Source: an uncultured Acidobacteriota bacterium | GTDB taxonomy: Bacteria; Acidobacteriota; Terriglobia; Terriglobales; CAINCZ01 | DNA: 64,000 nt | Reading direction: 5' to 3' | Assembly (NCBI GenBank): GCA_903847195.1 | Contig: CAINCZ010000037.1 | Location: 1-64,000, forward strand | Shown here: in pieces, positions 7,238 through 16,403 of the stretch | Layout of the letters: each line of letters opens with the position of its first letter | Numbering within the stretch: position 1 is the first letter of the stretch | Made by a program: the position numbers and the translations under genes | Notes under the pieces: model-generated | What the model was told of the DNA's origin: nothing | The model's input: only the letters and a program-made list of their open reading frames with translations | Database searches by the model: none

Positions 7238-7966
7238 CTACAGTGCGAAGCGGTTCAAAAATCCCAGGTAGCCCGAGAGCATGGTCAGGTGCCGGGTCAG
7301 CACCAGCACGCCGATGATGATCAGCAGCACGCCGCTGACTACCTCTACGGTGTGCAGGTGGCGGCGAAAGCGTCCATAAAAACTCAGGAAGCGGTCGATG
7401 CCGAGCGAGGTCAGCAGGAACGGCACGGCCAGTCCCAGCGAGTAGACGGCCAACAGCAACGTTCCCTTGAGGACCGTATCTTCGGAGGCGGCAAAGGCCA
7501 GAATCGTCGCCAGAATTGGGCCGATGCAGGGCGTCCAGCCGAAGGCAAAGGCAAAGCCCACAGCAAAAATCCCCCAGGCCGAGCTGCCGCCTTTCACGTT
7601 GTGCAGGCGCTTGTCGGCGTACAGGGCCTTGATACGGATGATGCCCGTCAGGTGCAGCCCGAATACGACGATCAGCGCCCCGGCAAGCCGCGTCAGGATG
7701 GGATAATACTGGCGCGTCACCTGTCCGAGGCCGGTCGCCACCGCGCCCAGCAGGATGAACACCAGCGAGAAGCCGGCAATGAACATCATTGAACTGCGCA
7801 TTACCTGCCCCAGCAGCCGCTTCTCCGGCGTCTGCAAGGCATCGATGCTCGAGCCGGAGATCAGCGAAACGTAGCCGGGCACCAGCGGCAGCACGCACGG
7901 TGAGAGGAACGACAGGATTCCCGCGAGGAATGCGGCCACCGGCAGCGGAATGCTTGAAAGCTCCAT
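7238..7966 (-). CDS. ccdA: CcdA-type cytochrome c biogenesis/thiol electron transporter
   Basis: This 242-residue protein has six hydrophobic segments. Its redox cysteines sit in the two pseudo-symmetric membrane motifs SFLSPCVLPLVPGY (about residues 19-32) and FGWTPCIGP. The family carries electrons from cytoplasmic thioredoxin across the membrane to periplasmic thioredoxin-like proteins. It is first in a minus-strand group ccdA - tlpA-like - DsbD alpha-like, which supplies the partners expected for this transporter. Confidence 0.93.
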   Translation of the reverse strand: MELSSIPLPVAAFLAGILSFLSPCVLPLVPGYVSLISGSSIDALQTPEKRLLGQVMRSSMMFIAGFSLVFILLGAVATGLGQVTRQYYPILTRLAGALIVVFGLHLTGIIRIKALYADKRLHNVKGGSSAWGIFAVGFAFAFGWTPCIGPILATILAFAASEDTVLKGTLLLAVYSLGLAVPFLLTSLGIDRFLSFYGRFRRHLHTVEVVSGVLLIIIGVLVLTRHLTMLSGYLGFLNRFAL

Positions 7967-8113
7967 ATCGCGTTGAAACCTCGGAGTCGCGGGCCGCAGT
8001 TCACAGAACTGACCTAGCTTAAGGCGGCTACTTAATCAGACGGGATCGGCCGCAGCCCGTTACAAACAATTTTCCCGGCGTATCCGGGCTGCTGGCTCTG
8101 AACCGCGACGCTA

Positions 8114-8536
8114 TCATCCTACCGACCGCTCTGCGGCAGTTTGCCGACGGCGCAGCCCGCTCCAGTCCTCGGCTACCAGGATCGAATTGCCGGGATCGCG
8201 CGGGTCGTACTTGATCGAGGCTACCAGCCCCATGCGGCAGTCTTCCAGGTCAACCACGCCATTCAGGCTGGTCACGTCCTGCGAACACTCATAGCCCACG
8301 CCGCCCACGTCGTAGTTGTAGATGAGCAGGTGCAGCGGCGTGGCATCGCGGCGGGCCAGTTCGCACACTTCCAGCACCCGGCCGTCAATGATGCGCCCGC
8401 TGGCGCTCAGCCAGCACCGCCGGGCGGCCTCGCGCTGCTCCGGGGTCAGGCGACGGCTGCGCAACCAGAAGAAGATGCCCAGCCCTAGCGCCACTGCGGC
8501 GCCGGCAAATGGAAGATAGAGGCGAAGCGAAGTCAT
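8114..8536 (-). CDS. DUF3592-like small membrane protein
   Basis: This 140-residue protein has one N-terminal membrane segment (about residues 8-26) followed by a beta-rich domain. The blocks YNYDVGGVGYECSQDV and ASIKYDPRDPGNSILV resemble the DUF3592 pattern, in which a Y-x-Y-x-V strand is followed by VxYDPxNPxxS. Function is unknown. It is set apart from ccdA by 147 bp and from the next gene by 176 bp. Confidence 0.65.
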   Translation of the reverse strand: MTSLRLYLPFAGAAVALGLGIFFWLRSRRLTPEQREAARRCWLSASGRIIDGRVLEVCELARRDATPLHLLIYNYDVGGVGYECSQDVTSLNGVVDLEDCRMGLVASIKYDPRDPGNSILVAEDWSGLRRRQTAAERSVG

Positions 8537-8712
8537 GGGAATTTGCGCACTCAGCCAGCCTCCGGCATCGGGCGGCGACCTGGAACGTCCTTGCCGTTGG
8601 ATGCCTTCAGCTAACTGCCAGTTTAGCTCAGCGAGGGTTGAGGAAATTCATTTTCTGGCGACGGAAGCAGAACCGTGGGCAGATCAGAGTTCGGAAGGCG
8701 GACAGTCGCGCC

Positions 8713-9228
8713 TCAGCCGGTTCGTGGCCAACGCTGCGTCCGCGGTTGGAGCCGAGGCCCCCGCCGGGGAATATCGACTGTCCCGCGGCTTCCGGCCGCC
8801 TGCCTGAGGCTCTCGGCCAGCTTGGGAGAAATCAGCAGCGCCACCTGCGGGTCGCGTCCCAGAGCAAGTAGCACCTTGCGACGCAGATTAACGCGCCCGG
8901 ACCCGACGGTGATTTCGTTCCACGGTATCAGCAGCGCCGGATGCCGGAAGCGAAGCCACGGCATGGCTGCCAGGTAGAGTCCGATCTCATCCGCGCTCAA
9001 CCGCAGGCAGCGGCTGTAATCCAGACGAAACCTTCCGAGGTGGCCGTTCTGCATCGCCTGCTGCTGTGCGGGAAAAGTCGCCTTCAGCCGGTATTTTCGC
9101 GCCAGCGCCGACCAACCACTGAAGTAGCTGGCCAGGGAGCAAATCACCAGCCACAGCACGATGAAACACATCGGCGTTGCAAGCGCCAGATAGTGTTCTG
9201 TCCAAGCAAGCATAGATGGGCCGAGCAT
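8713..9228 (-). CDS. Hypothetical single-pass membrane protein
   Basis: This 171-residue protein has one strong hydrophobic segment (about residues 15-35, MCFIVLWLVICSLASYF). The soluble domain that follows contains SADEIGLYLAAMPWLRFRHP and LLIPWNEI. That LxLSxxGLYLxxxxxxRxxHPxLxIPWxxI pattern recurs in small uncharacterised bacterial membrane proteins. The ATG at 9228 is one of several possible starts; another is at 9213. No function can be assigned. Confidence 0.55.
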   Translation of the reverse strand: MLGPSMLAWTEHYLALATPMCFIVLWLVICSLASYFSGWSALARKYRLKATFPAQQQAMQNGHLGRFRLDYSRCLRLSADEIGLYLAAMPWLRFRHPALLIPWNEITVGSGRVNLRRKVLLALGRDPQVALLISPKLAESLRQAAGSRGTVDIPRRGPRLQPRTQRWPRTG

Positions 9229-9366
9229 AATACGGATCAAACCCTCGGTGCGAGCGGTACATCCCCGCACGGGCATCGCACGCCAAACGCCAGTCCAATA
9301 TCCCGCTGGTACGAAAGTAACCAGCCGGAGGAAACGGTGCCGCAGGTGGAGAGGACATTCTGCCGC

Positions 9367-9406
9367 AAAAAAAAAGCCGGGGCAGTTCATTACGAACCAC
9401 CCCGGC
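9367..9406 (-). terminator. Rho-independent terminator after transaldolase gene
   Basis: On the minus strand a 7-bp GC stem, GCCGGGG (9406-9400) with CCCCGGC (9382-9376), is followed by nine T residues. Confidence 0.85.
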
Positions 9407-9432
9407 CAATCAATCTTGTGGTATGCGGACGC

Positions 9433-10077
9433 TTACGCCTTCACCTTCTCCCAGTCTTTCAGGAAGGTGGCCAGCCCTTGATCCGTCAGCGGATGGTTGA
9501 ACATCATGTCCAGCACCTTCCACGGAATCGTCGCCACGTGCGCACCGGCCAGCGCCGAATCCACCACGTGCAGCGGATGGCGGATCGAGGCCGCCAGCAC
9601 CTGCGTCAGGAAGTCATAGTTCTCGTAAATCGCCACAATCTGCCGGATCACGTCCATGCCGTCGTGGCTGATGTCGTCCAGGCGCCCGACGAACGGGCTA
9701 ACGTAGGTCGCGCCCGCCTTGGCCACGATCAACGCCTGCGTGGGCGAGAAGCAAAGCGTCATGTTGACCTTGATCCCGTTGTCGGTCAAATACTTGCAGG
9801 CTTTTACGCCCTCGCGGGTGGTGGGCAGCTTGATGACCGCGTTCTTGTGCCACCCGGCGAACTCCCGCCCCTGCTCGATCATCCCCTTGGCATCAAGGGC
9901 CGTTACCTCGATGCTCACCGGGCCATCCACCGTGTTGCAGATTTCCATGATGGTAGATTTAAAAGGCTTGCCCTCTTTCGCGATCAGCGAAGGATTGGTG
10001 GTTACGCCGTCCAGAATACCCAGCGACTGCGCCTCGCGGATTTCGTTGATGTTGGCTGTATCAATGAAAAATTTCAT
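9433..10077 (-). CDS. Transaldolase, small FSA/TalC type
   Basis: This 214-residue TIM-barrel enzyme belongs to the short transaldolase/fructose-6-phosphate aldolase subfamily. It would transfer a dihydroxyacetone unit from fructose 6-phosphate in the non-oxidative pentose phosphate pathway. FIDTAN (4-9) and [13 protein letters not shown] (24-36) match the family start, K83 in NAVIKLP is the Schiff-base lysine, and [10 protein letters not shown] supplies phosphate-binding residues. The resemblance is closer to Bacillus-type transaldolase ([13 protein letters not shown]) than to E. coli FsaA. It is separated by 14 bp from the FAH-family gene upstream and ends in a strong terminator, so the pair is an operon. 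Confidence 0.9.
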   Translation of the reverse strand: MKFFIDTANINEIREAQSLGILDGVTTNPSLIAKEGKPFKSTIMEICNTVDGPVSIEVTALDAKGMIEQGREFAGWHKNAVIKLPTTREGVKACKYLTDNGIKVNMTLCFSPTQALIVAKAGATYVSPFVGRLDDISHDGMDVIRQIVAIYENYDFLTQVLAASIRHPLHVVDSALAGAHVATIPWKVLDMMFNHPLTDQGLATFLKDWEKVKA

Positions 10078-10091
10078 GCGATCCCCCGCCC

Positions 10092-10895
10092 CTAAAGAGC
10101 TTCATCCGTGACTGGATTGATCAGCGCGCCGATGCCTTCTATGCGAACTTCCACCGTGTCACCCGCCTTCAACGGGCCGACGCCGGCGGGCGTGCCGGTG
10201 GCAATCAGGTCGCCCGGGAAGAGCGTCATAATGCGGGAGATATAGCGAATGATCGCATCCAGCGGATAGACCAGATCGCGGGTGGTGCCCGACTGGCGGA
10301 CCTGTCCGTTGACCCGGCACTCCACGCTGACACCCGCCCAGGGATCGATTTCGTCGTTCACCAGCGGGCCGATCGGGCAGAAGGTGTCAAACCCCTTGCC
10401 GCGCGTCCACTGGCCGTCCTTCTGCTGCAAGTCGCGCGCGGTAACGTCGTTCAGGCAGGTGTAGCCGCGGATGTAATCCTTCACATCCTCGTCGTCGCGC
10501 ACGTGGCGGCAGCGGCGGCCGATGATGACCGCCAGTTCGCCCTCGTGGTCCACCCGCTCGCTGTCGCGCGGGCGCACGATCTTCTTGCCCGGGCCGATCA
10601 CCGAGGACGGCGGCTTCAGGAACAGCAGCGGCTCCTTGGGGACATCGGTCGCCATCTCCTTGGCGTGCTCGGAGTAGTTCTTGCCCAGGCAGACGATCTT
10701 GGACGGCAGGCTGGGTGCCAGCAACTTGGCTTCGCCCAGGACCACATGCTCGATCTTGCGCGTCGGCAGTTCGTCCATGCGCTCTTCGGAGCCGGGCGGT
10801 ACCACCAGGATTCGCGTAATCAGCTCGCGTCCGCCGACGGACTCGATCAAACCGTAGTGGTGTTCGTTATTCAGTTCAAAGCGACAATATTTCAT
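10092..10895 (-). CDS. Fumarylacetoacetate hydrolase family protein
   Basis: This 267-residue enzyme of the FAH superfamily hydrolyses or decarboxylates acylpyruvate-type compounds using Mg2+ or Ca2+. The N-terminal domain is short, and the catalytic domain begins near residue 65 ([16 protein letters not shown]). Metal ligands appear as E118 and E120 in [11 protein letters not shown] and D150 in [11 protein letters not shown]. The C-terminal [19 protein letters not shown] is the family signature. Exact substrate (for example 2-keto-4-pentenoate, acylpyruvate or oxaloacetate) cannot be read from sequence. First gene of the operon with the transaldolase. Confidence 0.87.
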   Translation of the reverse strand: MKYCRFELNNEHHYGLIESVGGRELITRILVVPPGSEERMDELPTRKIEHVVLGEAKLLAPSLPSKIVCLGKNYSEHAKEMATDVPKEPLLFLKPPSSVIGPGKKIVRPRDSERVDHEGELAVIIGRRCRHVRDDEDVKDYIRGYTCLNDVTARDLQQKDGQWTRGKGFDTFCPIGPLVNDEIDPWAGVSVECRVNGQVRQSGTTRDLVYPLDAIIRYISRIMTLFPGDLIATGTPAGVGPLKAGDTVEVRIEGIGALINPVTDEAL

Positions 10896-11008
10896 TGGCT
10901 TCCCGCATTATCCGGGCGCGCTCACCGCGCCCTGCTATCTGCATACCTGTCTCTGAGATGCGCCGCCCTCGAGGACGGGCGGAATCTTACCCAGAAAACT
11001 TTCCGACC

Positions 11009-12130
11009 CTACGGCTGCGGCACGGTTTCGCTGGCCAGAGCCGAACGGCTGCTCTCGTTATCGCGCACATCCACGGCCGTGACCGCATATGTATAGGCGC
11101 TACCCGGCAAAATCTTCTCGTCACGGAACGCCGGCACTTTCACGGGTGCTGTATTCAGCTTAAGCCACGAACCGTCGGGCTGTTGCCGATAAACGTTGTA
11201 GCCAGCCAGATCCGGCTCCGAATCCGGACGCCAGACCAGGTCCACAAACGGCTTCTGTCCCACGCCGGAGGCGACCGCCTCCAGTTCGGCGGGCACCGCC
11301 GGCGGAAACACATCGTGTGGCTTGACGGCAACCGCCTCGGAATCGTCCCCTTCGACCGTCGCCGGGGTCTTGCCGCTCACCGTAGTCACGCCCGCCACCC
11401 AGTAACGATAGGGCTTTTCCCACTCAAATCCCTGGTCGAGCAAGGCCTGCCGTTGCGGACAACTCTTATCGGCGGCCGCCTGCGGCTCACCCGGCAACTG
11501 CACTGGGGGAGCGGAACTGCCGACTTCCTGCCGGTAGACGCGCACGCCGTAGCTCAGCCCCGCCAGCTTCGGCATCGCCGCCGGACACCAGCGGATCCAG
11601 AGGCCATCGGCGGTAACCTCCGCACCGGCGGCTTTCGCCGCGGGCACAGCCGGAGCCAGCGGAACGGTCACCCGGTTCGACAGCGCAGCCGCCCGGTCGC
11701 GGGTATTGCTGACCTCCACAGCGTACTGCGCAACCCCCGTCGGATTGGCCGCAACTAGCGTTTCGGACAGCGTATCCACGTATTGCACCGGCTGATTCGC
11801 AGGACCGCGCCGCTTGCCACGTTCCGGAGGGGTCGGCACCACGCCCGCCCGCTCGCCCACGCGCTCGCATGAGCCCGTGGGCTGCGCGCCCGCGCTGCGG
11901 CAAATGAAGGTCGACCCGACAAAGCGCGCCCGCAGGGTCTGCCCGTCGGTGGTCAACGCTGGCGGAGTCCAAGTCAAGGTGACGGTGTTGCCCTTGCGCA
12001 CCGCCGAAAGGTCGGAAGGCGGCTGCGGAAGTTGCAGCGACGGCGGCAAGGGAGGTCCCACGGTGCCGCAGGCCACCAGCAGGGCGGCAGCACACAAACC
12101 TATCAGCAGCTTGATTTTGCTCGTTGGCAT
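11009..12130 (-). CDS. Lipoprotein with fibronectin type III domains
   Basis: This 373-residue secreted lipoprotein has signal peptide MPTSKIKLLIGLCAAALLVAC with the lipobox cysteine at 21, followed by GTVGPPLPPS. A fibronectin-III-like domain starts at about residue 35 (PPSDLSAVRKGNTVTLTWTPP), a middle domain covers about 150-250, and a clear Fn3 lies at the C-terminus (DLVWRPDSEPDLAGYNVYR). Such proteins occur in outer membranes of Acidobacteriota, but no partner is known. It is divergent from ispD. Confidence 0.8.
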   Translation of the reverse strand: MPTSKIKLLIGLCAAALLVACGTVGPPLPPSLQLPQPPSDLSAVRKGNTVTLTWTPPALTTDGQTLRARFVGSTFICRSAGAQPTGSCERVGERAGVVPTPPERGKRRGPANQPVQYVDTLSETLVAANPTGVAQYAVEVSNTRDRAAALSNRVTVPLAPAVPAAKAAGAEVTADGLWIRWCPAAMPKLAGLSYGVRVYRQEVGSSAPPVQLPGEPQAAADKSCPQRQALLDQGFEWEKPYRYWVAGVTTVSGKTPATVEGDDSEAVAVKPHDVFPPAVPAELEAVASGVGQKPFVDLVWRPDSEPDLAGYNVYRQQPDGSWLKLNTAPVKVPAFRDEKILPGSAYTYAVTAVDVRDNESSRSALASETVPQP

Positions 12131-12253
12131 CGCGTTTTCTTACGGCCTTTCAGGTTAGCAGAATTGGCTGCGCCCCGCGCCCAAAAACGGCGCTCCGGCC
12201 CCCGGGTTTTCCGCTTTCAGGCCCTTGCCCGACCGCACGGAAGAAAGCTCGAT

Positions 12254-12283
12254 TTGAACTTACCCCTCAAATCCCGCTATACT
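12254..12283 (+). promoter_or_regulatory. Promoter of ispD-ispF
   Basis: TTGAAC (12254-12259), an 18-bp spacer and TATACT (12278-12283) form a good sigma-70-type promoter. The start ATG is at 12294, so the transcript would have only a few leader nucleotides. Confidence 0.6.
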
Positions 12284-12293
12284 GCCCATCCCT

Positions 12294-13031
12294 ATGAAGG
12301 TCATCGTTATCATTCCGGCCGCTGGACTTGGAACGCGGATGGCTGCAGCACCGGGCGGAGTTCGCTTGAGTGCAACGGCCAAGACCGCGCCTTCCAAGCA
12401 GTTTCTTCAACTGGCAGGGGTGCCTGTCCTGATCCACACCCTGCGCCGCTTTGCGGCTTCGCCGCTGGTCGACGAGATTTATGTCGCCTTGCGTTTGTCC
12501 GAGGCTGCCGGCGTCGAGCAGCAGTTGGCGGCCGCGGGCATCACCAAGCCCGTGTACCTGGTCGAAGGCGGGCAGCACCGCCAGGAGTCCGTAGCCAATG
12601 CACTTGCCAAGGTAAAGGCGGGTGACGATGATCTGGTGCTGGTGCACGATGCGGTTCGTCCGCTCGTGACCCTGAAGATCATCGAGGATGTGATCGCCGC
12701 TGCCAACCTGCACGGTGGTGCCATCGCCGGCGTGCCTGCCGTTGACACCATCAAGCTGGTGGACCGTTCCGCCGCCGACGCGCTCATCACCTCGACCGTG
12801 CCTCGCGAGCGCGCGGTGCTGGCGCAGACCCCACAGGGCTTCCGCCTCGGACTGCTGCGCCAGGCCATGGTCGCCGCCTTGCAGGACGAGTTCACCGGCA
12901 CCGACGAAGCCTCGCTGGTCGAACGCTGCGGGCATAAAGTTGTGGTGGTGATGGGATCGCCGCGCAACCTCAAGATCACGACTCCGGCCGATCTGGAACT
13001 GGCCGAGTTCTACCTGGCGAAAGAGAGTTAG
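12294..13031 (+). CDS. ispD: 2-C-methyl-D-erythritol 4-phosphate cytidylyltransferase
   Basis: This 245-residue enzyme converts MEP and CTP to CDP-ME in the non-mevalonate isoprenoid pathway. The nucleotide-binding start IIPAAGLGTRM (about 5-15) is followed by APSKQFLQLAGVPVL with the catalytic lysine and by LVHDAVRPLV; the TPQGF block sits near residue 180. A short insertion relative to E. coli IspD (APGGVRLSATAKT) separates the GLGTRM loop from the lysine. The next gene is ispF, starting 3 nt after the stop, so the two successive-pathway genes are co-translated. Confidence 0.95.
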   Translation: MKVIVIIPAAGLGTRMAAAPGGVRLSATAKTAPSKQFLQLAGVPVLIHTLRRFAASPLVDEIYVALRLSEAAGVEQQLAAAGITKPVYLVEGGQHRQESVANALAKVKAGDDDLVLVHDAVRPLVTLKIIEDVIAAANLHGGAIAGVPAVDTIKLVDRSAADALITSTVPRERAVLAQTPQGFRLGLLRQAMVAALQDEFTGTDEASLVERCGHKVVVVMGSPRNLKITTPADLELAEFYLAKES

Positions 13032-13033
13032 GC

Positions 13034-13576
13034 GTGCGCATCGGCTATGGATGGGATTCGCACGCTTTCCAGCCCGGACTGCGGCTGATGCTCGGCGGCG
13101 TCGAGCTGCCGCATCACAGCGGACTGGCCGGACACTCGGATGCCGACGTGCTGCTGCACGCGCTCACCGATGCGCTGCTCGGCGCCGTCGCGGCGGGTGA
13201 CATCGGCGGCTTCTTTCCCCCCTCTGACCCACGCTGGAAGGGCGCCGACTCGGCGCTGTTCGTCCGCGAGGCGGTGGCGCAGGTCGAGCGCGCGGGATAC
13301 CGCGTCGTGAACGTGGACACTACCGTCATCCTGATGGCCCCCAAGATCGGCCCCCACGCGCTTCTCCTGCGCGAACGCATCGCCGAGCTGCTGGGCATCA
13401 AGGTCACCGAGGTCAGTGTGAAGGCCAAGACTCCCGAGGGCCTCGGCACCGAAAACGCGGCGATTGCCCATGCAATCGTGTTGCTGGAGCCCATAGGCGA
13501 GCGGTATTCGGGGGATAACGACGAAGACGAGGAAGAGATCGTGCACGCTCTCAGCCCAGTTCCCGAAGAGGATTGA
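13034..13576 (+). CDS. ispF: 2-C-methyl-D-erythritol 2,4-cyclodiphosphate synthase
   Basis: This 180-residue zinc enzyme forms MEcPP from CDP-ME 2-phosphate. Metal ligands D8 and H10 sit in GYGWDSH, and the third is in GLAGHSDADVLLHALTDALLGA. The family motif GDIGGFFPPSDPRWKGADS follows. It starts with GTG at 13034, 2 nt after the ispD stop. The last 20 or so residues (from GDNDEDEEEIV) are an acidic tail beyond the usual 157-residue core. IspE, which acts between the two, is not in the window. Confidence 0.95.
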   Translation: MRIGYGWDSHAFQPGLRLMLGGVELPHHSGLAGHSDADVLLHALTDALLGAVAAGDIGGFFPPSDPRWKGADSALFVREAVAQVERAGYRVVNVDTTVILMAPKIGPHALLLRERIAELLGIKVTEVSVKAKTPEGLGTENAAIAHAIVLLEPIGERYSGDNDEDEEEIVHALSPVPEED

Positions 13577-13605
13577 ACGGCGGCTGGAGGAAATTTTCGG
13601 GCAAC

Positions 13606-13631
13606 AAAAAAGCCGGGCAGTTTCTCCCAGC
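13606..13631 (-). terminator. Likely Rho-independent terminator for the small minus-strand gene
   Basis: On the minus strand, GCTGGG (13631-13626) pairs with CCCGGC (13617-13612), including one G-T pair, and six T residues follow. The nearest minus-strand gene upstream is at 13826-14053. Nothing else was recognised between 13577 and 13825. Confidence 0.5.
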
Positions 13632-13825
13632 TCTTTGCGCCTTGTTTTTGGCGGATCAGGCTCACCGTAAGGTGGCGAGCCGGAAGTTGACCTTGCTTGT
13701 CCAGCCTGCGGCCCAACTTGCCGGCCCGGTTTGATTCTTTACGCCCCTTGTTTCAACCCGGTGAATCTCCGTTAAGTTTCTGTTAATTGCTCGGCGGCAT
13801 CCGGCCGCCGCACCGGGTAGCGGCG

Positions 13826-14053
13826 TTACATCACCAGGGCGATACTATCCAGCTCGCTCTGCAACATCTCCAGCGAGCAGGACGCAAAACCGACGTTAGA
13901 GGCGGCTGCGCGGGCGGCTTCCAGCGATACGCCGTAACCGCGCCCCATCAGAAAGACCTGGAACAACTCTGCTGCCTGCCGCGCGTCGAGGCCTGCCCGC
14001 ATGACTTCGTTCCGCAGGGCGGCCATTTCAGGAAGAGTAAATTTCGATGCCAT
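13826..14053 (-). CDS. Small hypothetical protein
   Basis: This 75-residue, mostly helical protein begins MASKFTLPEMAALRNEVM and has no motif I recognise. The ATG at 14053 was selected because GAGG lies 5 nt before it; a longer reading to 14095 has no such site. It is alanine-rich with no membrane segment. The terminator at 13606-13631 fits a separate transcript. Confidence 0.5.
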   Translation of the reverse strand: MASKFTLPEMAALRNEVMRAGLDARQAAELFQVFLMGRGYGVSLEAARAAASNVGFASCSLEMLQSELDSIALVM

Positions 14054-14278
14054 CCTCGCCTCCGTGCCCCTGAAACCACGATTTGCCGCACTCATTAGAG
14101 TCGACCCGCAGGGGGTTCGTTGCCGTAATCTTCATACAAATTGTCCGATTCGGCGCACCAAAAAGCTGGACGCTTGCATCCGGTTCTTGAGAGTCGAAGC
14201 ACTTCCGAGTGAGAGACAGAGAGGTCAGGCGGGCAACCGCCGAGTGCTCCTATTGACGCGCCTTGGGCGTTGCGCCGC

Positions 14279-14449
14279 TCAGGACTGCCGCTCGGTGACG
14301 GCCTCATCGACCAGCAGGATGGGAATGCCATCCTGTATGGGATACGAGCGCCGGCACGAACCGCATTGCAATGCATCCTCTTTCGGCGTCACCACCAGCG
14401 GGCGCTTGCAGAGGGGGCAGACCAGGTCTTCGTAGCCGATGCCAGCCAT
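14279..14449 (-). CDS. Trm112-like zinc-ribbon protein (UPF0434 type)
   Basis: This 56-residue protein has the paired-cysteine zinc ribbon CPLC...CGSC and ends with the family block YPIQDGIPILLVDEA. Proteins of this family in bacteria are short partners or activators of methyltransferases, by analogy to eukaryotic Trm112. The ATG at 14449 gives MAGIGYEDLVCPLC, the normal family start. It stands alone; the sequence from 14054 to 14278 shows no gene. Confidence 0.8.
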   Translation of the reverse strand: MAGIGYEDLVCPLCKRPLVVTPKEDALQCGSCRRSYPIQDGIPILLVDEAVTERQS

Positions 14450-14659
14450 AGCAGGCGAATTGTAGCGCAGCGGGCCGCCCGCCAGCGCAGCGTCCGCAAA
14501 GAAATGCCATGCTGCCGCCGCGAAGTGGAGCTGCAGTAGCGCAGCCATCGGCGGCGGTAATCGTGAAATCGATTACTACCATCGGAATTCCCGAGTCATG
14601 CCAGTGAGGCAGCGACGGCATCCGCTGTTGTAATCTGGAGATTCCCAAGGGTGACTAGC

Positions 14660-14680
14660 CAGCGGCCTTTCCGGCCGCTG
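14660..14680 (+). promoter_or_regulatory. Hairpin in the serA leader
   Basis: CAGCGGCC (14660-14667) pairs with GGCCGCTG (14673-14680) around a 5-nt loop and is followed by TATTTTC. It lies 22 nt before the serA start, with AGAGGA in between as ribosome binding site. The shape is that of a weak terminator or attenuator; no plus-strand gene lies upstream to need one. Confidence 0.4.
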
Positions 14681-14702
14681 TATTTTCAAGAGGACTGGTT
14701 CG

Positions 14703-16337
14703 ATGAAAATTGTGGTAGCTGAGAAGATCGCCTCCGCGGCGGTAGCCCTGCTGCGCCAGGAGCGCGACTGGATCGTAGTAACTCCGGAAGAAATCGGCAA
14801 TAAGCTGATCGAGCATCTGGCCGACGCCGACGCCTTGATCGTTCGCTCGGCGGTAGACGTGAACTCCGCGCTGCTGGAACATGCGCGGCAGTTGCGGGTG
14901 ATCGGGCGCGCCGGCGTGGGCGTGGACAACGTGGACCTGCACGCCGCCACCCGCAAGGGCATCGCCGTGATGAACACGCCCGGAGCCAATGCCGTGGCCG
15001 TGGCCGAACAGACCCTCGGCATGATGCTGGCGATGGCTCGCCAGCTCACCCGCGCCGACCGCACCATGCACGCCGGCAAGTGGGAAAAGAAATCGCTGCA
15101 GGGCACCGAGCTGCGCGGCAAGACTCTCGGCGTAATCGGCCTGGGCCGCATCGGTGCCGAGGTCGCACGCCGCGCACAGGCCTTCGGCATGAACATCGTG
15201 GCGCACGATCCTTACCTCTCGGCCGAGGTGGCCGAAGAGATGGGGGCCAAGCTGGCTAGCATCGATGAACTGCTGCCGCAGGCCGACTACCTGACGCTGC
15301 ACCTCGGGCTGACGCCGCAAACCATCAACCTGGTCAACGCCGAATTCATTGCCAGGATGAAGAAGGGCGCACGCATCGTCAACTGCGCCCGCGGCGAGTT
15401 GATCGACGAAGCGGCGTTGTGCGACGCCCTCAAGAGCGGCCATTTGGCCGGCGCCGCGCTCGACGTATTCCAGGAAGAGCCGCTGAAGGACTCTCCTCTG
15501 TTCGCGCTGGAAAACGCCCTGCTGACGCCGCACATCGGCGGCTCGACCCTCGAGGCACAGGACGCCGTCGGCATCCAGATCGCGGAGCAGGTGAAGGAGT
15601 ACCTCACCAAGGGCGTCTTCCAGAACGCCGTCAACGTGCCCTCGGTCAGCTATGAAGAGTACGTCGAAATGCAGCCCTTCATCGTGCTGGCCGAGCGGCT
15701 GGGTTCGTTCGTGGCGCAAATCACCGACGACAACGTACAGGAGATCTCGCTGCGCTACGGCGGCCGGCTTGCCGGCTGGAAGACCGAACTGGTGCGCAAC
15801 GCCGCCGTGATGGGCGTGATCAACCGCGTGCTGGCCGAGCCGGCCAACGTGGTCAACGCCACCGCCACCGCCGAGGCGCGCGGGGTGCGCATCACCGAGA
15901 GCGGCAAGGCGCGCAAGGACAAGGAAACCGGCAGCGCCGACGTGCTGACCATCACCCTGCGCACGCCCCATGGGCAGCGGGAAGTGCGCGGCACCGTGCT
16001 GCGCAACACCTCGCCGCGCCAGATCGCCATCGACGATATCGACATCGAGACGCGCCTGGAGCAGAACCTGATCTACCTGCGCAACCTGGACGTGCCCGGC
16101 GTGATCGGACAGGTGGGAACCATCCTGTCGAAGCACGGCGTCAATATCGCGAACTTCTCGCTGGGAAGGCGCGAGGATGATTCCGTTCCACGTCTGGCCG
16201 TGGCAGTGGTACGCGTCGACGGTCCGACGCCGAGCATGGCCATCACCGAGCTGCGGCGCATCGAAGCCGTGCAGGCCGCGCGCGGCATCATCCTGCCGAG
16301 TGCGGGGATGGAGAAGCTGGCAGCGGGAGTCGAGTAA
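14703..16337 (+). CDS. serA: D-3-phosphoglycerate dehydrogenase
   Basis: This 544-residue enzyme oxidises 3-phosphoglycerate with NAD+, the first step of serine synthesis. It is the long form: substrate/NAD domain with IGLGRIGAEVARRAQAFGM as Rossmann motif near residue 145, catalytic arginine in VNCARGELIDE and histidine in TPHIGGSTLEA, an intervening ASB domain (about 320-455), and a C-terminal ACT domain starting LIYLRNLDVPGVIGQVG, which usually senses serine. Length and order match the Mycobacterium-type enzyme. No other serine gene is adjacent. Confidence 0.95.
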   Translation: MKIVVAEKIASAAVALLRQERDWIVVTPEEIGNKLIEHLADADALIVRSAVDVNSALLEHARQLRVIGRAGVGVDNVDLHAATRKGIAVMNTPGANAVAVAEQTLGMMLAMARQLTRADRTMHAGKWEKKSLQGTELRGKTLGVIGLGRIGAEVARRAQAFGMNIVAHDPYLSAEVAEEMGAKLASIDELLPQADYLTLHLGLTPQTINLVNAEFIARMKKGARIVNCARGELIDEAALCDALKSGHLAGAALDVFQEEPLKDSPLFALENALLTPHIGGSTLEAQDAVGIQIAEQVKEYLTKGVFQNAVNVPSVSYEEYVEMQPFIVLAERLGSFVAQITDDNVQEISLRYGGRLAGWKTELVRNAAVMGVINRVLAEPANVVNATATAEARGVRITESGKARKDKETGSADVLTITLRTPHGQREVRGTVLRNTSPRQIAIDDIDIETRLEQNLIYLRNLDVPGVIGQVGTILSKHGVNIANFSLGRREDDSVPRLAVAVVRVDGPTPSMAITELRRIEAVQAARGIILPSAGMEKLAAGVE

Positions 16338-16345
16338 CAAGACAA

Positions 16346-16374
16346 CGGGAGTACGTCTCTCCGACGTACTCCCG
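16346..16374. terminator. Strong hairpin between convergent genes
   Basis: A perfect 12-bp stem, CGGGAGTACGTC (16346-16357) with GACGTACTCCCG (16363-16374), closes a 5-nt loop between serA and the convergent gene at 16404. It lacks a clear T-run on either side, so its role as a bidirectional terminator is probable rather than certain. Confidence 0.55.
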
Positions 16375-16403
16375 CCATTCAAAGCTTCGCTGCGAGTTTT
16401 CTG

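Noticed and set aside
13640..13825. Possible small RNA after ispF
   Set aside because: Some inverted repeats are present, but there is no promoter or conserved fold that I could support.
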